From contig NZ_CP157484.1 in the NCBI RefSeq assembly GCF_045348435.1, forward strand, positions 2,728,001 to 2,792,000: 64,000 nucleotides of DNA. The letters are read 5' to 3'. Within the stretch, counting starts at the first letter, position 1. Every line of letters begins with the position of its first letter. The translations under genes and the position numbers were made by a program. Of the stretch, positions 32,615 to 41,592 are shown piece after piece. Source of the stretch: Alsobacter sp045348435. Lineage in GTDB: Bacteria > Pseudomonadota > Alphaproteobacteria > Rhizobiales > Beijerinckiaceae. The notes under the pieces are model-generated. The model saw nothing but the letters and a program-made list of their open reading frames with translations. It made no database searches and was not told the DNA's origin.

Positions 32615-32849
32615 GGATGCACCTTTGTGCTGTGGACGGGTTCTGCGCCGGTCCCCCGGACCGTCGGTCGCGAAGGTTCGTCAGGACTGGCGGCTCGCCA
32701 CTATGCAAATTCGGCAATCCCCCGCGCCAAATGCCGCAAGGAGGGTCAGACGGGCTGAAAATCGACCGTTTCGTCCCCCGCCGGCGTCCGGTTTGACAGC
32801 GCCGGCCGCCAACCCATGATGGGGCTGTTCCGAGTCCCGGGAGGGCGAA

Positions 32850-34043
32850 GTGCCTGTCGAACGTCTCTCGCTCACCCTCGATGCGGTGCGGGCCCACACC
32901 GTGCCCGTGTCCGACAAGACGGTCTGGATCCTGCTCGAACTCGTCTTCGCGGGGGCGGCCTCCGGGTGGGGCGAGGCCACGCTGTCGCGGGCGGAGGAAG
33001 CCGTCCTGGCCGAGATCGGACACGCGCAGGCCATCCTGGGCGGGCGGACCTTCTCCGGTCCGGCCGAGGCGGTCGCGGGGCTGCGCATGGCGAATGCGTC
33101 GCAGGCCCGCATCACCGTCCTGCGGGCGGTCGAGCAGGCCTTCCTCGACGCCTTGGCGCGCCGCGCGGGCCTCTCGCTCGCGGCGTTGCTCGGCGGGCCG
33201 GAGCGCCGCGAGATCCCGGTCTACGCCAACATCAACCGCGGCATGGAGGATCGAAGCCCCGCGGGCTTCGCCGCGCGCGCCGCGGACGTGGCGGAGCAGG
33301 AAGGCTACCGGGCGCTGAAGATAGCGCCCTTCGACGGCCTGAACTGGGCGCGCGCCAGCCACGCCGAAGCCACGCGCCTGCTCGGCGCCGGGATCGACAG
33401 GATCAAGGCGGTCCGCGACGCGATCGGGCCGGGCGTCGCCCTGCTGGTGGACTGTCACTCGCGCCTGTCGCCCGTGATGGCCCGGACCGTGCTCCGCGAG
33501 ACCGGTCACGACGGCCTCTACTGGCTGGAGGAAGCGCTCGCCGAAGACGCCTTCGACGCGCATGCTTTGCGGGCGCTGCGGAGTTTCGCCAACGACCAGG
33601 GCGTCCGGATCGCCGGGGGAGAGCACCTGTCCAGCATGGAGGGCGCGCGGGACTTCCTGGCGCGCGGGGCGTGCGACGTGATCCTGCCCGACCTGCGCTG
33701 GACGGGGATCCGCAGCGGCATGGCCATCCTCGAGCTGACCGCCGCGTCCGGCGTCGGCGTCAGCCTGCACAACCCGGTCGGCCCCGCGCTCGACCGCATC
33801 AGCATCCAGGTCGCGGCGGCGCTGCCCTCCTTCCTCATCCTGGAGCGGCAGGTGCGCGAGAGCCCCCTCTTCGACGAGGTTCGGGGAGGCCCGCAGCCCC
33901 TGGCGGAGGGCTCGATCCTGCTGGAGGACGAGCCCGGCTTCGGCCCCGAGCCGAACAGGGCCGTGCTGGAGCGCTGCTCCCGGCAGGGTTTCACCCGCAG
34001 GGCGAGCCTGGCGGGAGTGGGCGGCGCGGGCGCGGACGGCTGA
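32850..34043 (+). CDS. Enolase-superfamily (mandelate racemase/muconate lactonising type) enzyme
   Basis: 397 residues. Metal and acid/base residues line up in order: YRALKIAPFDGLNW (Lys), LLVDCHSRLSP (Asp), LYWLEEALAED (Glu), RIAGGEHLSS (Glu), VILPDLRWTG (Asp) and SLHNPVGPA (His). This pattern is typical of dehydratases or racemases acting on sugar acids or their lactones. GTG start at 32850, preceded by GGGAGGG at good distance. First gene of a plus-strand group with the TIM-barrel isomerase, a Gfo/Idh/MocA dehydrogenase, an SDR and an SMP-30 lactonase. The actual substrate cannot be told. Confidence 0.85.
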   Translation: MPVERLSLTLDAVRAHTVPVSDKTVWILLELVFAGAASGWGEATLSRAEEAVLAEIGHAQAILGGRTFSGPAEAVAGLRMANASQARITVLRAVEQAFLDALARRAGLSLAALLGGPERREIPVYANINRGMEDRSPAGFAARAADVAEQEGYRALKIAPFDGLNWARASHAEATRLLGAGIDRIKAVRDAIGPGVALLVDCHSRLSPVMARTVLRETGHDGLYWLEEALAEDAFDAHALRALRSFANDQGVRIAGGEHLSSMEGARDFLARGACDVILPDLRWTGIRSGMAILELTAASGVGVSLHNPVGPALDRISIQVAAALPSFLILERQVRESPLFDEVRGGPQPLAEGSILLEDEPGFGPEPNRAVLERCSRQGFTRRASLAGVGGAGADG

Positions 34044-34113
34044 CCCGCGCCGGACCGATTGTGGCCTCGGCGCCGAGCGCCTAGGCTCCACGCTTCAGAG
34101 GCTGGCGCGCAGC

Positions 34114-35151
34114 ATGCTCACGACCCTTCGCGGCCCATCGCTCTTCATCGCCCAGTTCATCGAGGCGTCCGGACCCCGCGCCACGGCGGCCGGCCTGGCG
34201 GAGTGGGCGGCGGGCCTGGGCTTCAAGGCCCTCCAGGTCCCCGCCCTCGACCCGAGGCTGCAGGACCTCAGGGACCTGTCGGAGGCCGACGCCATCCGGC
34301 GGCTCGAGACAGTGAGCCGCGACAGCGGCCTTGAGGTCAGCGAGATCGCCGCGCATCGCGCCGGCCAAGCCATGGCGGTCCACCCGGCCTACGAGGCGCT
34401 GCCCGGAATGGAGCGCGCCAAGGCGGGCCCGGAGGCCGCCGCCCGGGACGTCGCGCGCGCGATCAGGATCGCGGCCGCCCTCGGCGCCGGGCGGGTCGCG
34501 GTCTTTTCGGGCGGCTTCCTGTGGCCCTACATCTATCCCTATCCGCCGATCCCGGAGCGGATGGTCGAGCGCGCCTTCGACGAGCTCGCCCGGCGATGGC
34601 GGCCCCTGCTGGACGCGGCCGACGCCGCCGGCGTCGACCTCTGCTTCGAGCTCCACCCCGGTCAGGACCTGCATGACGGCGTGACCTTCGAGCGCTTCCT
34701 GGCGCTCGTCGACGCGGCGCCGCGGGCCCGCATCCTCTACGACCCCAGCCACATGCTGCTCCAGCACATGGACTATCTGGGCTTCATCGACCGCTACCAC
34801 GCCAGGATCGCGGCTTTCCACGTCAAGGACGCCGAGTTTCGGCCCAGCGCGTCCAGCGGCGTCTATGGCGGGCACCAGGGCTGGCTCGACCGGCCGGGCC
34901 GCTTCCGCAGCGTCGGCGACGGGCAGGTGGACTTTCGCGGCGTCTTCGACCGCTTGGCGCAGCATGGCTATGACGGCTGGGCGACGCTGGAATGGGAGTG
35001 CTGCCTGAAGAACGCCGAAGACGGCGCCGCGGAGGGATCGCGCTTCATCGCCGGGCACATCATCCGGGTGACGGAGCGCGCCTTCGACCAATCATTGCGG
35101 GGAACGCTCGCCGACGAGGCGATCGATGAAACGCTCGGGATCAGACGATGA
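34114..35151 (+). CDS. Sugar phosphate isomerase/epimerase-like TIM barrel protein
   Basis: 345 residues. AP endonuclease 2/xylose isomerase-like fold: GLGFKALQVPALDPRL, VDLCFELHPGQDLHDG, ARILYDPSHMLLQHMDYLG, AAFHVKDAEFRP and GWATLEWECCLKN, the set of metal ligands (Glu, Asp/His, His, Glu) found in this family. Members interconvert keto sugars, inositols or related polyols. The next gene's ATG overlaps its end by four bases, so the two are translated together. Reaction unknown. Confidence 0.82.
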   Translation: MLTTLRGPSLFIAQFIEASGPRATAAGLAEWAAGLGFKALQVPALDPRLQDLRDLSEADAIRRLETVSRDSGLEVSEIAAHRAGQAMAVHPAYEALPGMERAKAGPEAAARDVARAIRIAAALGAGRVAVFSGGFLWPYIYPYPPIPERMVERAFDELARRWRPLLDAADAAGVDLCFELHPGQDLHDGVTFERFLALVDAAPRARILYDPSHMLLQHMDYLGFIDRYHARIAAFHVKDAEFRPSASSGVYGGHQGWLDRPGRFRSVGDGQVDFRGVFDRLAQHGYDGWATLEWECCLKNAEDGAAEGSRFIAGHIIRVTERAFDQSLRGTLADEAIDETLGIRR

Positions 35152-36338
35152 CCAGCCCCAACACAGTTCTCGCCGCGCCCGGCCGCCCGCTCCGACTGGG
35201 GATCGCGGGCGGCGCTCCGCCCTCGGCGATCGGGCCGGCGCACCGGATCGCGGCGGCGATGGATCGCCGCTTCGAGATCGTGGCGGGCGTGCTGTCGTCC
35301 CGGCCCGAGCGGTCGCGCGCCGAAGGCGTGGCCATCGGCCTTCCGGCGGACCGGTGCTACGGCTCCGTGGAGGAGATGATCGCCGCGGAGGCGCGACGGC
35401 CGGACGGCGTCGAGGCCCTGTCGATCATCACGCCCAACGACAGCCACGCCCGGTATGTCCGCGCCGGCCTCGCCGCGGGGCTGGACCTCATGGTCGAGAA
35501 GCCGCTCTGCAACGATCTCGACGAGGCGCGCGGCCTCGCCGCGCTGGCGCGCGAGAGCGGCCGCGTGGTCGCCCTGACGCACACCTATTCGGGCTACCCG
35601 ATGCTGCGCGAGATGCGCTCGCGCATCCTGGCGGGCGACCTCGGCGAGATCCGGTTGATCCATGTCGACTATCTGGCCGGCGGCCTCGCCACGCGGGTCG
35701 AGGACGGTCCCGACGCGGACAAGAGGTGGCGGCTCCGGCCGGAGATCAGCGGCCCGTCCCTGGTGCTGGGCGACATCGGCACCCACGCTCATCACCTCGC
35801 CCGCTTCGTCACCGGCCTGGAGGTGGAGAGCGTCTCGGCCGAGGTCGGGGCGCTCGTGCCGGGGCGCATCGTCCATGACGTCGCCCAGGTGCGCCTGCGC
35901 ATGCGCGGCGGCGCCCGCGGGCGCATCGACGTCTGCAACGCGGCCGCCGGCATGTCCAACCAGCTCCTCATCCGCGTCTTCGGCGAGACGGGACACCTGG
36001 AATGGAGCCACCGGGAGAATGGCCGCCTGACCTTCGCGTCGCTCGACGGCGACGTGCGCATCTCCGGGAGCGGCCAGGCGAATCTGGGGCCGCTGGCGCT
36101 CGCCTCCACCCATCTCCAGCGTCTCGGCCACCCGGAGGGACTGCACGAAGCCATCGCCAATCTCTATGCGGGCTTCGCCGACCTGATCCTGGAGCGTCAG
36201 GGGCGCCCCGCCCCGCCCACGGCGCGGCTCACCCCGACGATCGGGGACGGCGTCGCCGGTCTCGCCTTCGTCCAGGCCTGCCTGGACAGCAGCGCCCGGC
36301 ACGGCGCCCAGACCCCCCTCCCCGTCCTGGAGACATGA
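35148..36338 (+). CDS. Gfo/Idh/MocA-family NAD(P)-dependent dehydrogenase
   Basis: 396 residues. N-terminal Rossmann domain starting LRLGIAGGAPPSAIGPAHRI, with the family motifs ITPNDSHA and MVEKPLCNDLDEA (the Lys in E-K-P is catalytic/cofactor-binding), and the substrate domain with LGDIGTHAHHLARFVTG (conserved Asp and His). Oxidises a sugar, inositol or derivative at one hydroxyl. Overlaps the TIM-barrel isomerase gene by four bases, a pairing common in inositol or rare-sugar catabolism. SDR gene begins five bases after its stop. Confidence 0.88.
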   Translation: MTSPNTVLAAPGRPLRLGIAGGAPPSAIGPAHRIAAAMDRRFEIVAGVLSSRPERSRAEGVAIGLPADRCYGSVEEMIAAEARRPDGVEALSIITPNDSHARYVRAGLAAGLDLMVEKPLCNDLDEARGLAALARESGRVVALTHTYSGYPMLREMRSRILAGDLGEIRLIHVDYLAGGLATRVEDGPDADKRWRLRPEISGPSLVLGDIGTHAHHLARFVTGLEVESVSAEVGALVPGRIVHDVAQVRLRMRGGARGRIDVCNAAAGMSNQLLIRVFGETGHLEWSHRENGRLTFASLDGDVRISGSGQANLGPLALASTHLQRLGHPEGLHEAIANLYAGFADLILERQGRPAPPTARLTPTIGDGVAGLAFVQACLDSSARHGAQTPLPVLET

Positions 36339-36342
36339 CCGG

Positions 36343-37014
36343 ATGCCGACCATCCTGATCACCGGCTGCGACACCGGCCTCGGCCTGGAGTTCGCGCGCC
36401 AATATGCGGCCGAGGGCTGCCGGGTGTTCGCGACCTGCCTGGACCCGGCGACGGCCCGGGGCGCCGCCGACCTGCGCGGCGACTTGGAGACGCTCGCCCT
36501 CGACGTCACCGACCACGCCGCCATCGAGGCCCTGGCGCGGCGCCTCTCGGGCGAGACGATCGACGTCCTCGTCAGCAACGCCGGGATCGGCCACCCGCAC
36601 AAGGGCTTCGGCGAGACCGACTATCCGCATTGGCGGCGCATCCTGGAGACCAACCTGATCGGCCCGATGAAGCTCGCGGAGTGCTTCGTCGAGCATGTGG
36701 CCCGCAGCGAGCTGCGGCTGATGGCCTTCGTATCCAGCCGCATGGGCTCGATCGGCTCCAACCTGACCGGCGGGACCTATGCGTACCGGACCAGCAAGGC
36801 GGGGCTGAACATGATGGTGCGCTCCCTGGCGATCGACCTGGCCCCGCGCCGCATCTGCGCCATCGCGCTGCATCCCGGCTGGGCGGCGACGGAGCCCGGC
36901 GGCCGGGTGCCCGTGGAGGAGAGCGTGGCCGGCATGCGGGGCGTGATCCGCCGCGCCGGCCCGCACCACACCGGCAGCTTCGTCACCTATCACGACCAGC
37001 CGCTGCCCTGGTGA
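36343..37014 (+). CDS. Short-chain dehydrogenase/reductase
   Basis: 223 residues. Cofactor loop ILITGCDTGLGLEFA, acidic/basic loop ATCLDPATA, NAG motif (VSNAGIGHPH), catalytic Ser (VSSRMGSIG) and YRTSK (Y-x3-K). Could oxidise a sugar to its lactone, the first step before the SMP-30 lactonase whose ATG lies four bases beyond its stop. The C terminus ends YHDQPLPW, a tail seen in plant- and bacterial SDRs of the C-factor type. Confidence 0.85.
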   Translation: MPTILITGCDTGLGLEFARQYAAEGCRVFATCLDPATARGAADLRGDLETLALDVTDHAAIEALARRLSGETIDVLVSNAGIGHPHKGFGETDYPHWRRILETNLIGPMKLAECFVEHVARSELRLMAFVSSRMGSIGSNLTGGTYAYRTSKAGLNMMVRSLAIDLAPRRICAIALHPGWAATEPGGRVPVEESVAGMRGVIRRAGPHHTGSFVTYHDQPLPW

Positions 37015-37018
37015 GGCG

Positions 37019-37882
37019 ATGACGGTCGAGATCGAGGTCGTCCGCGCCGAGCCCGACATCCTGGGAGAATGCCCCTGCTGGCGTCCCCAGGAGCAGGCGC
37101 TCTACTGGATCGACGCCTTCGCCCCGGCCGTGCGCCGCCTCGGCCCGGACGGCCGCGTCACGAGCTGGCCCATGCCGCGCGTGATCGGCTCCTTCGGGTT
37201 CCGCCGGTCAGGCGGGCTCGTCGCCGCCCTGCAGGACGGCTTCGCCCTCGTCGACCTCGACGCCGGGACGGCCCGGACGCTGGTCGACCCGGAGCCGCAC
37301 CGGCCGGACAACGTCCTGAACGACGGCAAATGCGATCGCGCCGGCCGCTTCTGGTGCGGGTCGCGCGACGCCGCCCTGACGGCGCCGACCGGATCGCTCT
37401 ACCGGCTGGATCCGGACGGCTCCGCGACCCGCATGGACACGGGCTTCATCGTGTCGAACGGCCTCGCCTTCTCGCCCGACGACCGCACACTCTATTTCGC
37501 CGACAGCCGCGCCGAGACGGTGTTCGCCTACGACTTCGACCTCGGCGACGGCCGCATCTCGAACCGGCGGACCTTCTTCTCGACCCGGGACATCGAAGGC
37601 CGCTGCGACGGCGCGACCGTGGACAGCGACGGCTTCTACTGGTGCGCGCTGGTCCATGGCGGCCGCATCGCCCGGATCGATCCGGCCGGACGGATCGACC
37701 GCCTGATCGAACTCCCGGTCCGCCATCCCACCATGTGCGCCTTCGGCGGCCCGGCGCTCGACGTGCTGTACGTGACGTCGTCGGCCATGATGGCGCCGCC
37801 CGGCGCCGCCCAGGCGGGCGCACTCTTCGCCATCCACGGGCTGGGCGCCCAAGGGCTGCCGGAGCCCGCCTTTGCGGGCTGA
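37019..37882 (+). CDS. SMP-30/gluconolactonase family lactonase
   Basis: 287 residues, six-bladed beta-propeller. Family markers: ILGECPCWRPQEQALYWID (metal-binding Glu), RPDNVLNDGKCDRAGRFWCG (Asn and Asp ligands), FIVSNGLAFSPDDRTLYFAD and GRCDGATVDSDGFYWCAL. Hydrolyses sugar lactones to sugar acids. Final gene of the 32.8-37.9 kb group; a hairpin overlaps its stop codon. Together with the SDR, it can convert an aldose to its acid, which the dehydratase and aldolase at 41.6-45.2 kb can continue. Confidence 0.9.
   Translation: MTVEIEVVRAEPDILGECPCWRPQEQALYWIDAFAPAVRRLGPDGRVTSWPMPRVIGSFGFRRSGGLVAALQDGFALVDLDAGTARTLVDPEPHRPDNVLNDGKCDRAGRFWCGSRDAALTAPTGSLYRLDPDGSATRMDTGFIVSNGLAFSPDDRTLYFADSRAETVFAYDFDLGDGRISNRRTFFSTRDIEGRCDGATVDSDGFYWCALVHGGRIARIDPAGRIDRLIELPVRHPTMCAFGGPALDVLYVTSSAMMAPPGAAQAGALFAIHGLGAQGLPEPAFAG
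37863..37880 (+). terminator. Hairpin over the SMP-30 stop codon
   Basis: AGCCCGC-CTTT-GCGGGCT, a perfect 7-bp stem ending just before the TGA. There is no T tract; probably a weak terminator or an mRNA-stabilising structure between convergent genes. Confidence 0.35.
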
Positions 37883-37907
37883 CCGGATCGCGCAGGCGGC
37901 GGCGCGC

Positions 37908-38312
37908 TCATGCGCCGGCCTGGAGCCGCAGGGGCTTGGCCAGGGTGACGTCCTGGGCCCTGAAATAGAGCCGGACGGGCGTGCGCTCGGATCGCCCGAC
38001 GCCCGGCTTGGCGGCGCTGAGCTGGATGTTGTGCGAGGCGTTGTCGGCGAAGCGGAAGCCCCCGTCCGGCCCCGTCACGGCGTGCCCCTTCTCGGCGAAG
38101 GTCGTGAAGTTGAAGGTCCAGAGCACCACCTCCGCGCCTTCGACGGGCCGCCCCGCGGCGTCGACGACGCGGCCCGCCACGACGCCGTGATTGTGCGTGA
38201 CGACGTAGAGGTTCCACGCGCCGGCCGTGAGCGCCAGGATCGCCGGGGTCAGGACGAACCGGTTGAGCAGCAGCCTGCGCCAGCGAGGACGTGGAGCGTC
38301 GTCATCCGCCAT
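37908..38312 (-). CDS. Single-pass membrane protein with carboxypeptidase-regulatory-like domain
   Basis: 134 residues. Basic N terminus, one membrane helix (NRFVLTPAILALTAGAWNLYV), then a periplasmic beta-sandwich: HGVVAGRVVDAAGRPVEGAEVV and VTGPDGGFRFADNAS are the transthyretin/CarboxypepD_reg-like signature. It begins three bases after the stop of the last permease gene, so it probably belongs to the sugar ABC operon. Such proteins beside ABC permeases may bind sugar or support the transporter, but no role is established. Confidence 0.72.
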   Translation of the reverse strand: MADDDAPRPRWRRLLLNRFVLTPAILALTAGAWNLYVVTHNHGVVAGRVVDAAGRPVEGAEVVLWTFNFTTFAEKGHAVTGPDGGFRFADNASHNIQLSAAKPGVGRSERTPVRLYFRAQDVTLAKPLRLQAGA

Positions 38313-38315
38313 CGG

Positions 38316-39128
38316 CTAGCCTTTCGTGGCGCCGGAGGTGAGGCCCTGGATGAACTCCTTCTGGGCCAGCAGGAAGAGCAGGATGCCGGGCGCGAGCACC
38401 ATGATGCAGAAGGCGTAGAGAGCCCCGGTCGTGTCCTCCTGGTAGGACAGGAAGCGCGCCAGCCCGAGCGGCAGCGTCTGCATGTCGGCCGATCGGGTCA
38501 TGATCAGCGGCCACATGAAGTTGTTCCACGACCAGATGAAAGAGAGGATGACGTTGGTCGCCATCGCCGACTTGGCCAGCGGGATCATCACCTTCCAGAT
38601 GATGCGCCACTCCGACAGGCCGTCCATCTTGGCCGCGTCGATCAGCGACCGGGGCACGGCGTCGAAGCTCGCCTTGAAGACGAAGATGCAGATGATGGTG
38701 GAGAACTGCGGCAGCGCCAGTCCCAGATAGGAGTCCAGGAGGCCGAGCTTGCCGGTGATCAGATAGGCCGGGATGATGGTGGCCTGGAACGGCACCATCA
38801 TGCAGCTCAGGAACAGCACGAGGACGAGCGACTTGCCCGCAAAGCCGCGCGTCAGCGCATAGCCCGCCATGGCGTTGAACACCACATTGGCGGCGATCGT
38901 CATGGCCGAGACGATGACGCTGTTCAGGAAATACCGCGCGAAGGGGATCGCGTACCACACGTCCACATAGAAGAACGGGTGCGGGTCGCGCGGGATCAGG
39001 TTGGGCGGATAGTTGAAGATGTTCTCGCCCGACACCGACGTCTTCAGCACCCAGTAGAACGGCGTCAGCATGACGACGCTGGCGGCCAGCAGCGCGAGAT
39101 GGATGGGCCAGCGGGGATAGCGGCGCAT
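38316..39128 (-). CDS. Carbohydrate ABC transporter permease (MalG/UgpE-like)
   Basis: 270 residues, six helices. Starts with a helix (PIHLALLAASVVMLTPFYWV), contains FARYFLNSVIVSAMTIAANV and the EAA loop SLIDAAKMDGLSEWRIIWKV, the contact point for the ATPase. The ATG overlaps the stop of the MalF-type permease by one base (TGATG). The ATPase partner is probably the UgpC-like gene at 45217-46302 on the other strand. Confidence 0.92.
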   Translation of the reverse strand: MRRYPRWPIHLALLAASVVMLTPFYWVLKTSVSGENIFNYPPNLIPRDPHPFFYVDVWYAIPFARYFLNSVIVSAMTIAANVVFNAMAGYALTRGFAGKSLVLVLFLSCMMVPFQATIIPAYLITGKLGLLDSYLGLALPQFSTIICIFVFKASFDAVPRSLIDAAKMDGLSEWRIIWKVMIPLAKSAMATNVILSFIWSWNNFMWPLIMTRSADMQTLPLGLARFLSYQEDTTGALYAFCIMVLAPGILLFLLAQKEFIQGLTSGATKG

Positions 39129-40072
39129 CAGTCCTCCTGCTCCACCGCGCCGGCGTTGCCGCCCGACAGCCGGTTGGCCGCCCAGGTCACCACGATCAGC
39201 AGCGCGAAGAACACCACCGTCACGGCCGCCGCGTAGTCGAACCGAGTCTGGCTGAAGCCCAGCTTGTAGATGTAGGTGACCAGGAGTTCGGTGGCCCGGC
39301 CGGGACCTCCGCCCGTCATGACATAGACCAGGTCGAAGCTCGTCACCGAGTTCAGCATGCCGATGACGAAGCACAGGAAGATGGAGGGCTTCAGCAGCGG
39401 CAAGGTGATGCGCAGGAAGCGCCGGAACGCGTTCGCCCCGTCGATCTCCGCCGCCTCGTAGAGGTTGCCCGGAATGTTCTGCAGGCCCGTCAGCAGGATG
39501 ATCATGTAGAAGCCGAGCATCTGCCAGATATTGGCGGCGATGACCGACGGGAGCGCCCAGGCGAAGGAGTTGAGGAACGGGATGGGCTTGTCGGTGAGAT
39601 CGAGCACCCGCGCGACATAGTTGATCAGCCCGACCCTCTCGTCGAACATCCATCGCCAGATGATGGCGACCGCGACGGTCATCAGCGGATAGGACAGGAA
39701 GATCAGGGTCCGGTAGACGTCGCGCCCGCGGATGTCGGAGTTGACCAGCAGGGCGAGCCCCAGCGCCATGGCGATGCCGATCGGGGCCGAGGCGATCACC
39801 AGGAGAGTGTTCTGCAGGGCCTGCCAGAACACCTCGTCGTCGAAGAACATCTCCTCGTAATTGTCGAGCCCGATGAACACGGCGGGCTTCAGCGGCGACC
39901 AGGCCTGGAACGACAGGATGACGTTCCAGGCGAGCGGCAGGATGCGGTAGAGCAGGAAGATCAGCAGCGACGGCGCCAGAAAGCACCAGACGAGCGCGGC
40001 CTGGCGGGTCTTGCGCTTGGCGAACCAGGTCGACCGCCGACGCGCCAGCCTCTCGGTCGCGACCGTCGCCAA
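39128..40072 (-). CDS. Carbohydrate ABC transporter permease (MalF/UgpA-like)
   Basis: 314 residues. N-terminal basic segment, then six helices; LPLAWNVILSFQAWSPLKPA, VFWQALQNTLLVIASAPIG, and the EAA loop NLYEAAEIDGANAFRRFLRI are family features, with VYVMTGGGPGRATELLVTYI near the end. The start is TTG at 40072, supported by GGAGGG six bases upstream; no ATG is nearby. Follows the binding-protein gene by 42 bases. Confidence 0.9.
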   Translation of the reverse strand: MATVATERLARRRSTWFAKRKTRQAALVWCFLAPSLLIFLLYRILPLAWNVILSFQAWSPLKPAVFIGLDNYEEMFFDDEVFWQALQNTLLVIASAPIGIAMALGLALLVNSDIRGRDVYRTLIFLSYPLMTVAVAIIWRWMFDERVGLINYVARVLDLTDKPIPFLNSFAWALPSVIAANIWQMLGFYMIILLTGLQNIPGNLYEAAEIDGANAFRRFLRITLPLLKPSIFLCFVIGMLNSVTSFDLVYVMTGGGPGRATELLVTYIYKLGFSQTRFDYAAAVTVVFFALLIVVTWAANRLSGGNAGAVEQED

Positions 40073-40114
40073 ACGCGTCCCTCCGTCTGATGGTGCTGGC
40101 CTAAGCCCCCGGGA

Positions 40115-41356
40115 TCACGACCGGCGCAGCACGCGCGTCACGGCGCGCTCCGCGTCGGCCAGGGCCGTCTTGGCGTCCTTGCGGCCGAGCACCGCGTTCT
40201 GGATCTCCGGCCAGAACGCGTCCTTGATCTGGGCGTCGTTCGGCACGGGCCAGTTTCCGGTCATCCGGTCGGTGTGCTCCAGCTGCGTCTGCAGGACCTC
40301 GAAGGCCAGAGGATCGCTCGCCTTCACCTTCTCCAGCCCGATGCGGTCCGCCTCGACGTTTCCGGTCAGGATGCGGCGGCGGGTGGAGAACTCCGTCGCC
40401 CACTTGTTCCCCGTCATGTGCTTGACCAGCGCGAAGGCCAGGTCCGGGTTCTTCGAGCTCTTCGACACGGCGAGGCCGTGATTGGTCGGCGTCGACCAGT
40501 TCCCCGGCGCCTGCACGGCGCCCAGCGTGTCGGCGTTGATCCAGGGCCCCTGCCCCTTGACGAAGAAGTAGGACGCCGAGTGGGCGTGCAGCATGCCGAC
40601 ATTGCCGGACGCGAAGGCGCCGTTCGGCTCCACCCAGCGGCCCGTCCAGGCGATCTTGTTGATGGCGCCGCTCTCCGTCGCCTTGGCCAGCTTCTCCAGC
40701 GTCGCGATGGTCTGAGGGGTGTTGAAGGCCGGCTTCTTGAGGTCCGGCGTGAGCAGCTCCACGCCGTTCATCTTCATCAGCGGCCAATACAGCCAATCGA
40801 AATTCAGGGTGATGAACCCGGTCTTCTCGCCCTTGGCCATGGCCTGCGCCGAACTCATGAGTTCGTCGAAGCTCTTGGGCGGCTCCTTGAGGCCGGCCTC
40901 CTTGAACATGGTCTTGTTGTAGAACAGGAGCGTCTTGGCGATGTAGAACGGAACCACGAAGGTCTTGTTCTCGTAAGAGAAGCTGGACAGGTAGTCCTTG
41001 TTGTAAAGCTTGGCGGCGTCCTGCATGTAGGGCGTCAGGTCGAGCAGCGCGCCGTTGGCGGCCCACTCCACCCAGATGGCGCCCTGCAGGTCGACCACGT
41101 CCGGCGCGGTGCCGGCGACGAGCTGGGTCTGGTAGAAGGCAGGGAGCTCCGGCCCCTTCTTGTCCAGCCACTCGATCTCGACGCCCGGATTGGCCTTCTG
41201 GAAGTCGGCGAACTCCTCCCGGAACAGCGCCTCCTGGTCGGAGATGTTCCAGGTGAGGATGCTGAGCTTCTTGTTGGACTGGGCCCGCAGATAGGCGGGG
41301 GACGCCAGTGCGCCGGCGGCGACGAGGCCGGCCTTGAGAACGGTCCTGCGGTCCAT
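40115..41356 (-). CDS. Carbohydrate ABC transporter substrate-binding protein (family 1)
   Basis: 413 residues. Signal peptide is Tat-like: MDRRTVLKAGLVAAGALASP. Mature part has the family 1 pattern: LSILTWNISDQEALFREEFA, VEIEWLDKKGPELPAFYQTQ, LVAGTAPDVVDLQGAIWVEW and VPFYIAKTLLFYNKTMFKEA. Sugar specificity cannot be read. ATG at 41356 with GGAGG upstream. First gene of the minus-strand transporter operon; a LacI-type operator lies about 100 bases upstream, suggesting shared control with the divergent dehydratase operon. Confidence 0.93.
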   Translation of the reverse strand: MDRRTVLKAGLVAAGALASPAYLRAQSNKKLSILTWNISDQEALFREEFADFQKANPGVEIEWLDKKGPELPAFYQTQLVAGTAPDVVDLQGAIWVEWAANGALLDLTPYMQDAAKLYNKDYLSSFSYENKTFVVPFYIAKTLLFYNKTMFKEAGLKEPPKSFDELMSSAQAMAKGEKTGFITLNFDWLYWPLMKMNGVELLTPDLKKPAFNTPQTIATLEKLAKATESGAINKIAWTGRWVEPNGAFASGNVGMLHAHSASYFFVKGQGPWINADTLGAVQAPGNWSTPTNHGLAVSKSSKNPDLAFALVKHMTGNKWATEFSTRRRILTGNVEADRIGLEKVKASDPLAFEVLQTQLEHTDRMTGNWPVPNDAQIKDAFWPEIQNAVLGRKDAKTALADAERAVTRVLRRS

Positions 41357-41457
41357 CCAATCCTCCCTGAGCATGCTTCGCCGGAGACCCCGGATGCGAC
41401 GCGCGGCCTGCGGAAGCGAACGGCCTGTTGAGGCTCGTCAGCAGCTCTGGAGCGGGA

Positions 41458-41471
41458 TGATAGCGGTTGCA
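41458..41471. promoter_or_regulatory. Possible LacI-type operator near the binding-protein promoter
   Basis: Read on the minus strand: TGCAACCGCTATCA. One half (TGCAACCG) is a good LacI-family half-site; the other is degenerate. Lies about 100 bases upstream of the transporter operon. Confidence 0.4.
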
Positions 41472-41545
41472 AGAGGTCGGTCAAGCGTCTCCCGATAGCT
41501 CCCACACGGCCCGTGATGCATCGGTCGGGCCGCGTTGACAGGCGC

Positions 41546-41561
41546 ATGAAAGCGCTGTCAT
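41546..41561. promoter_or_regulatory. LacI-type operator upstream of the dehydratase gene
   Basis: ATGAAAGC-GCTGTCAT, a 16-bp palindrome with a central CG/GC step and one mismatch, the standard LacI/GalR operator form. It sits 31 bases upstream of the dehydratase start, where it would cover the promoter. The LacI-type gene is the second gene of the same operon. Confidence 0.65.
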
Positions 41562-41592
41562 CTGCCGCTGAACCACACAGGAGAGCCCGGCC

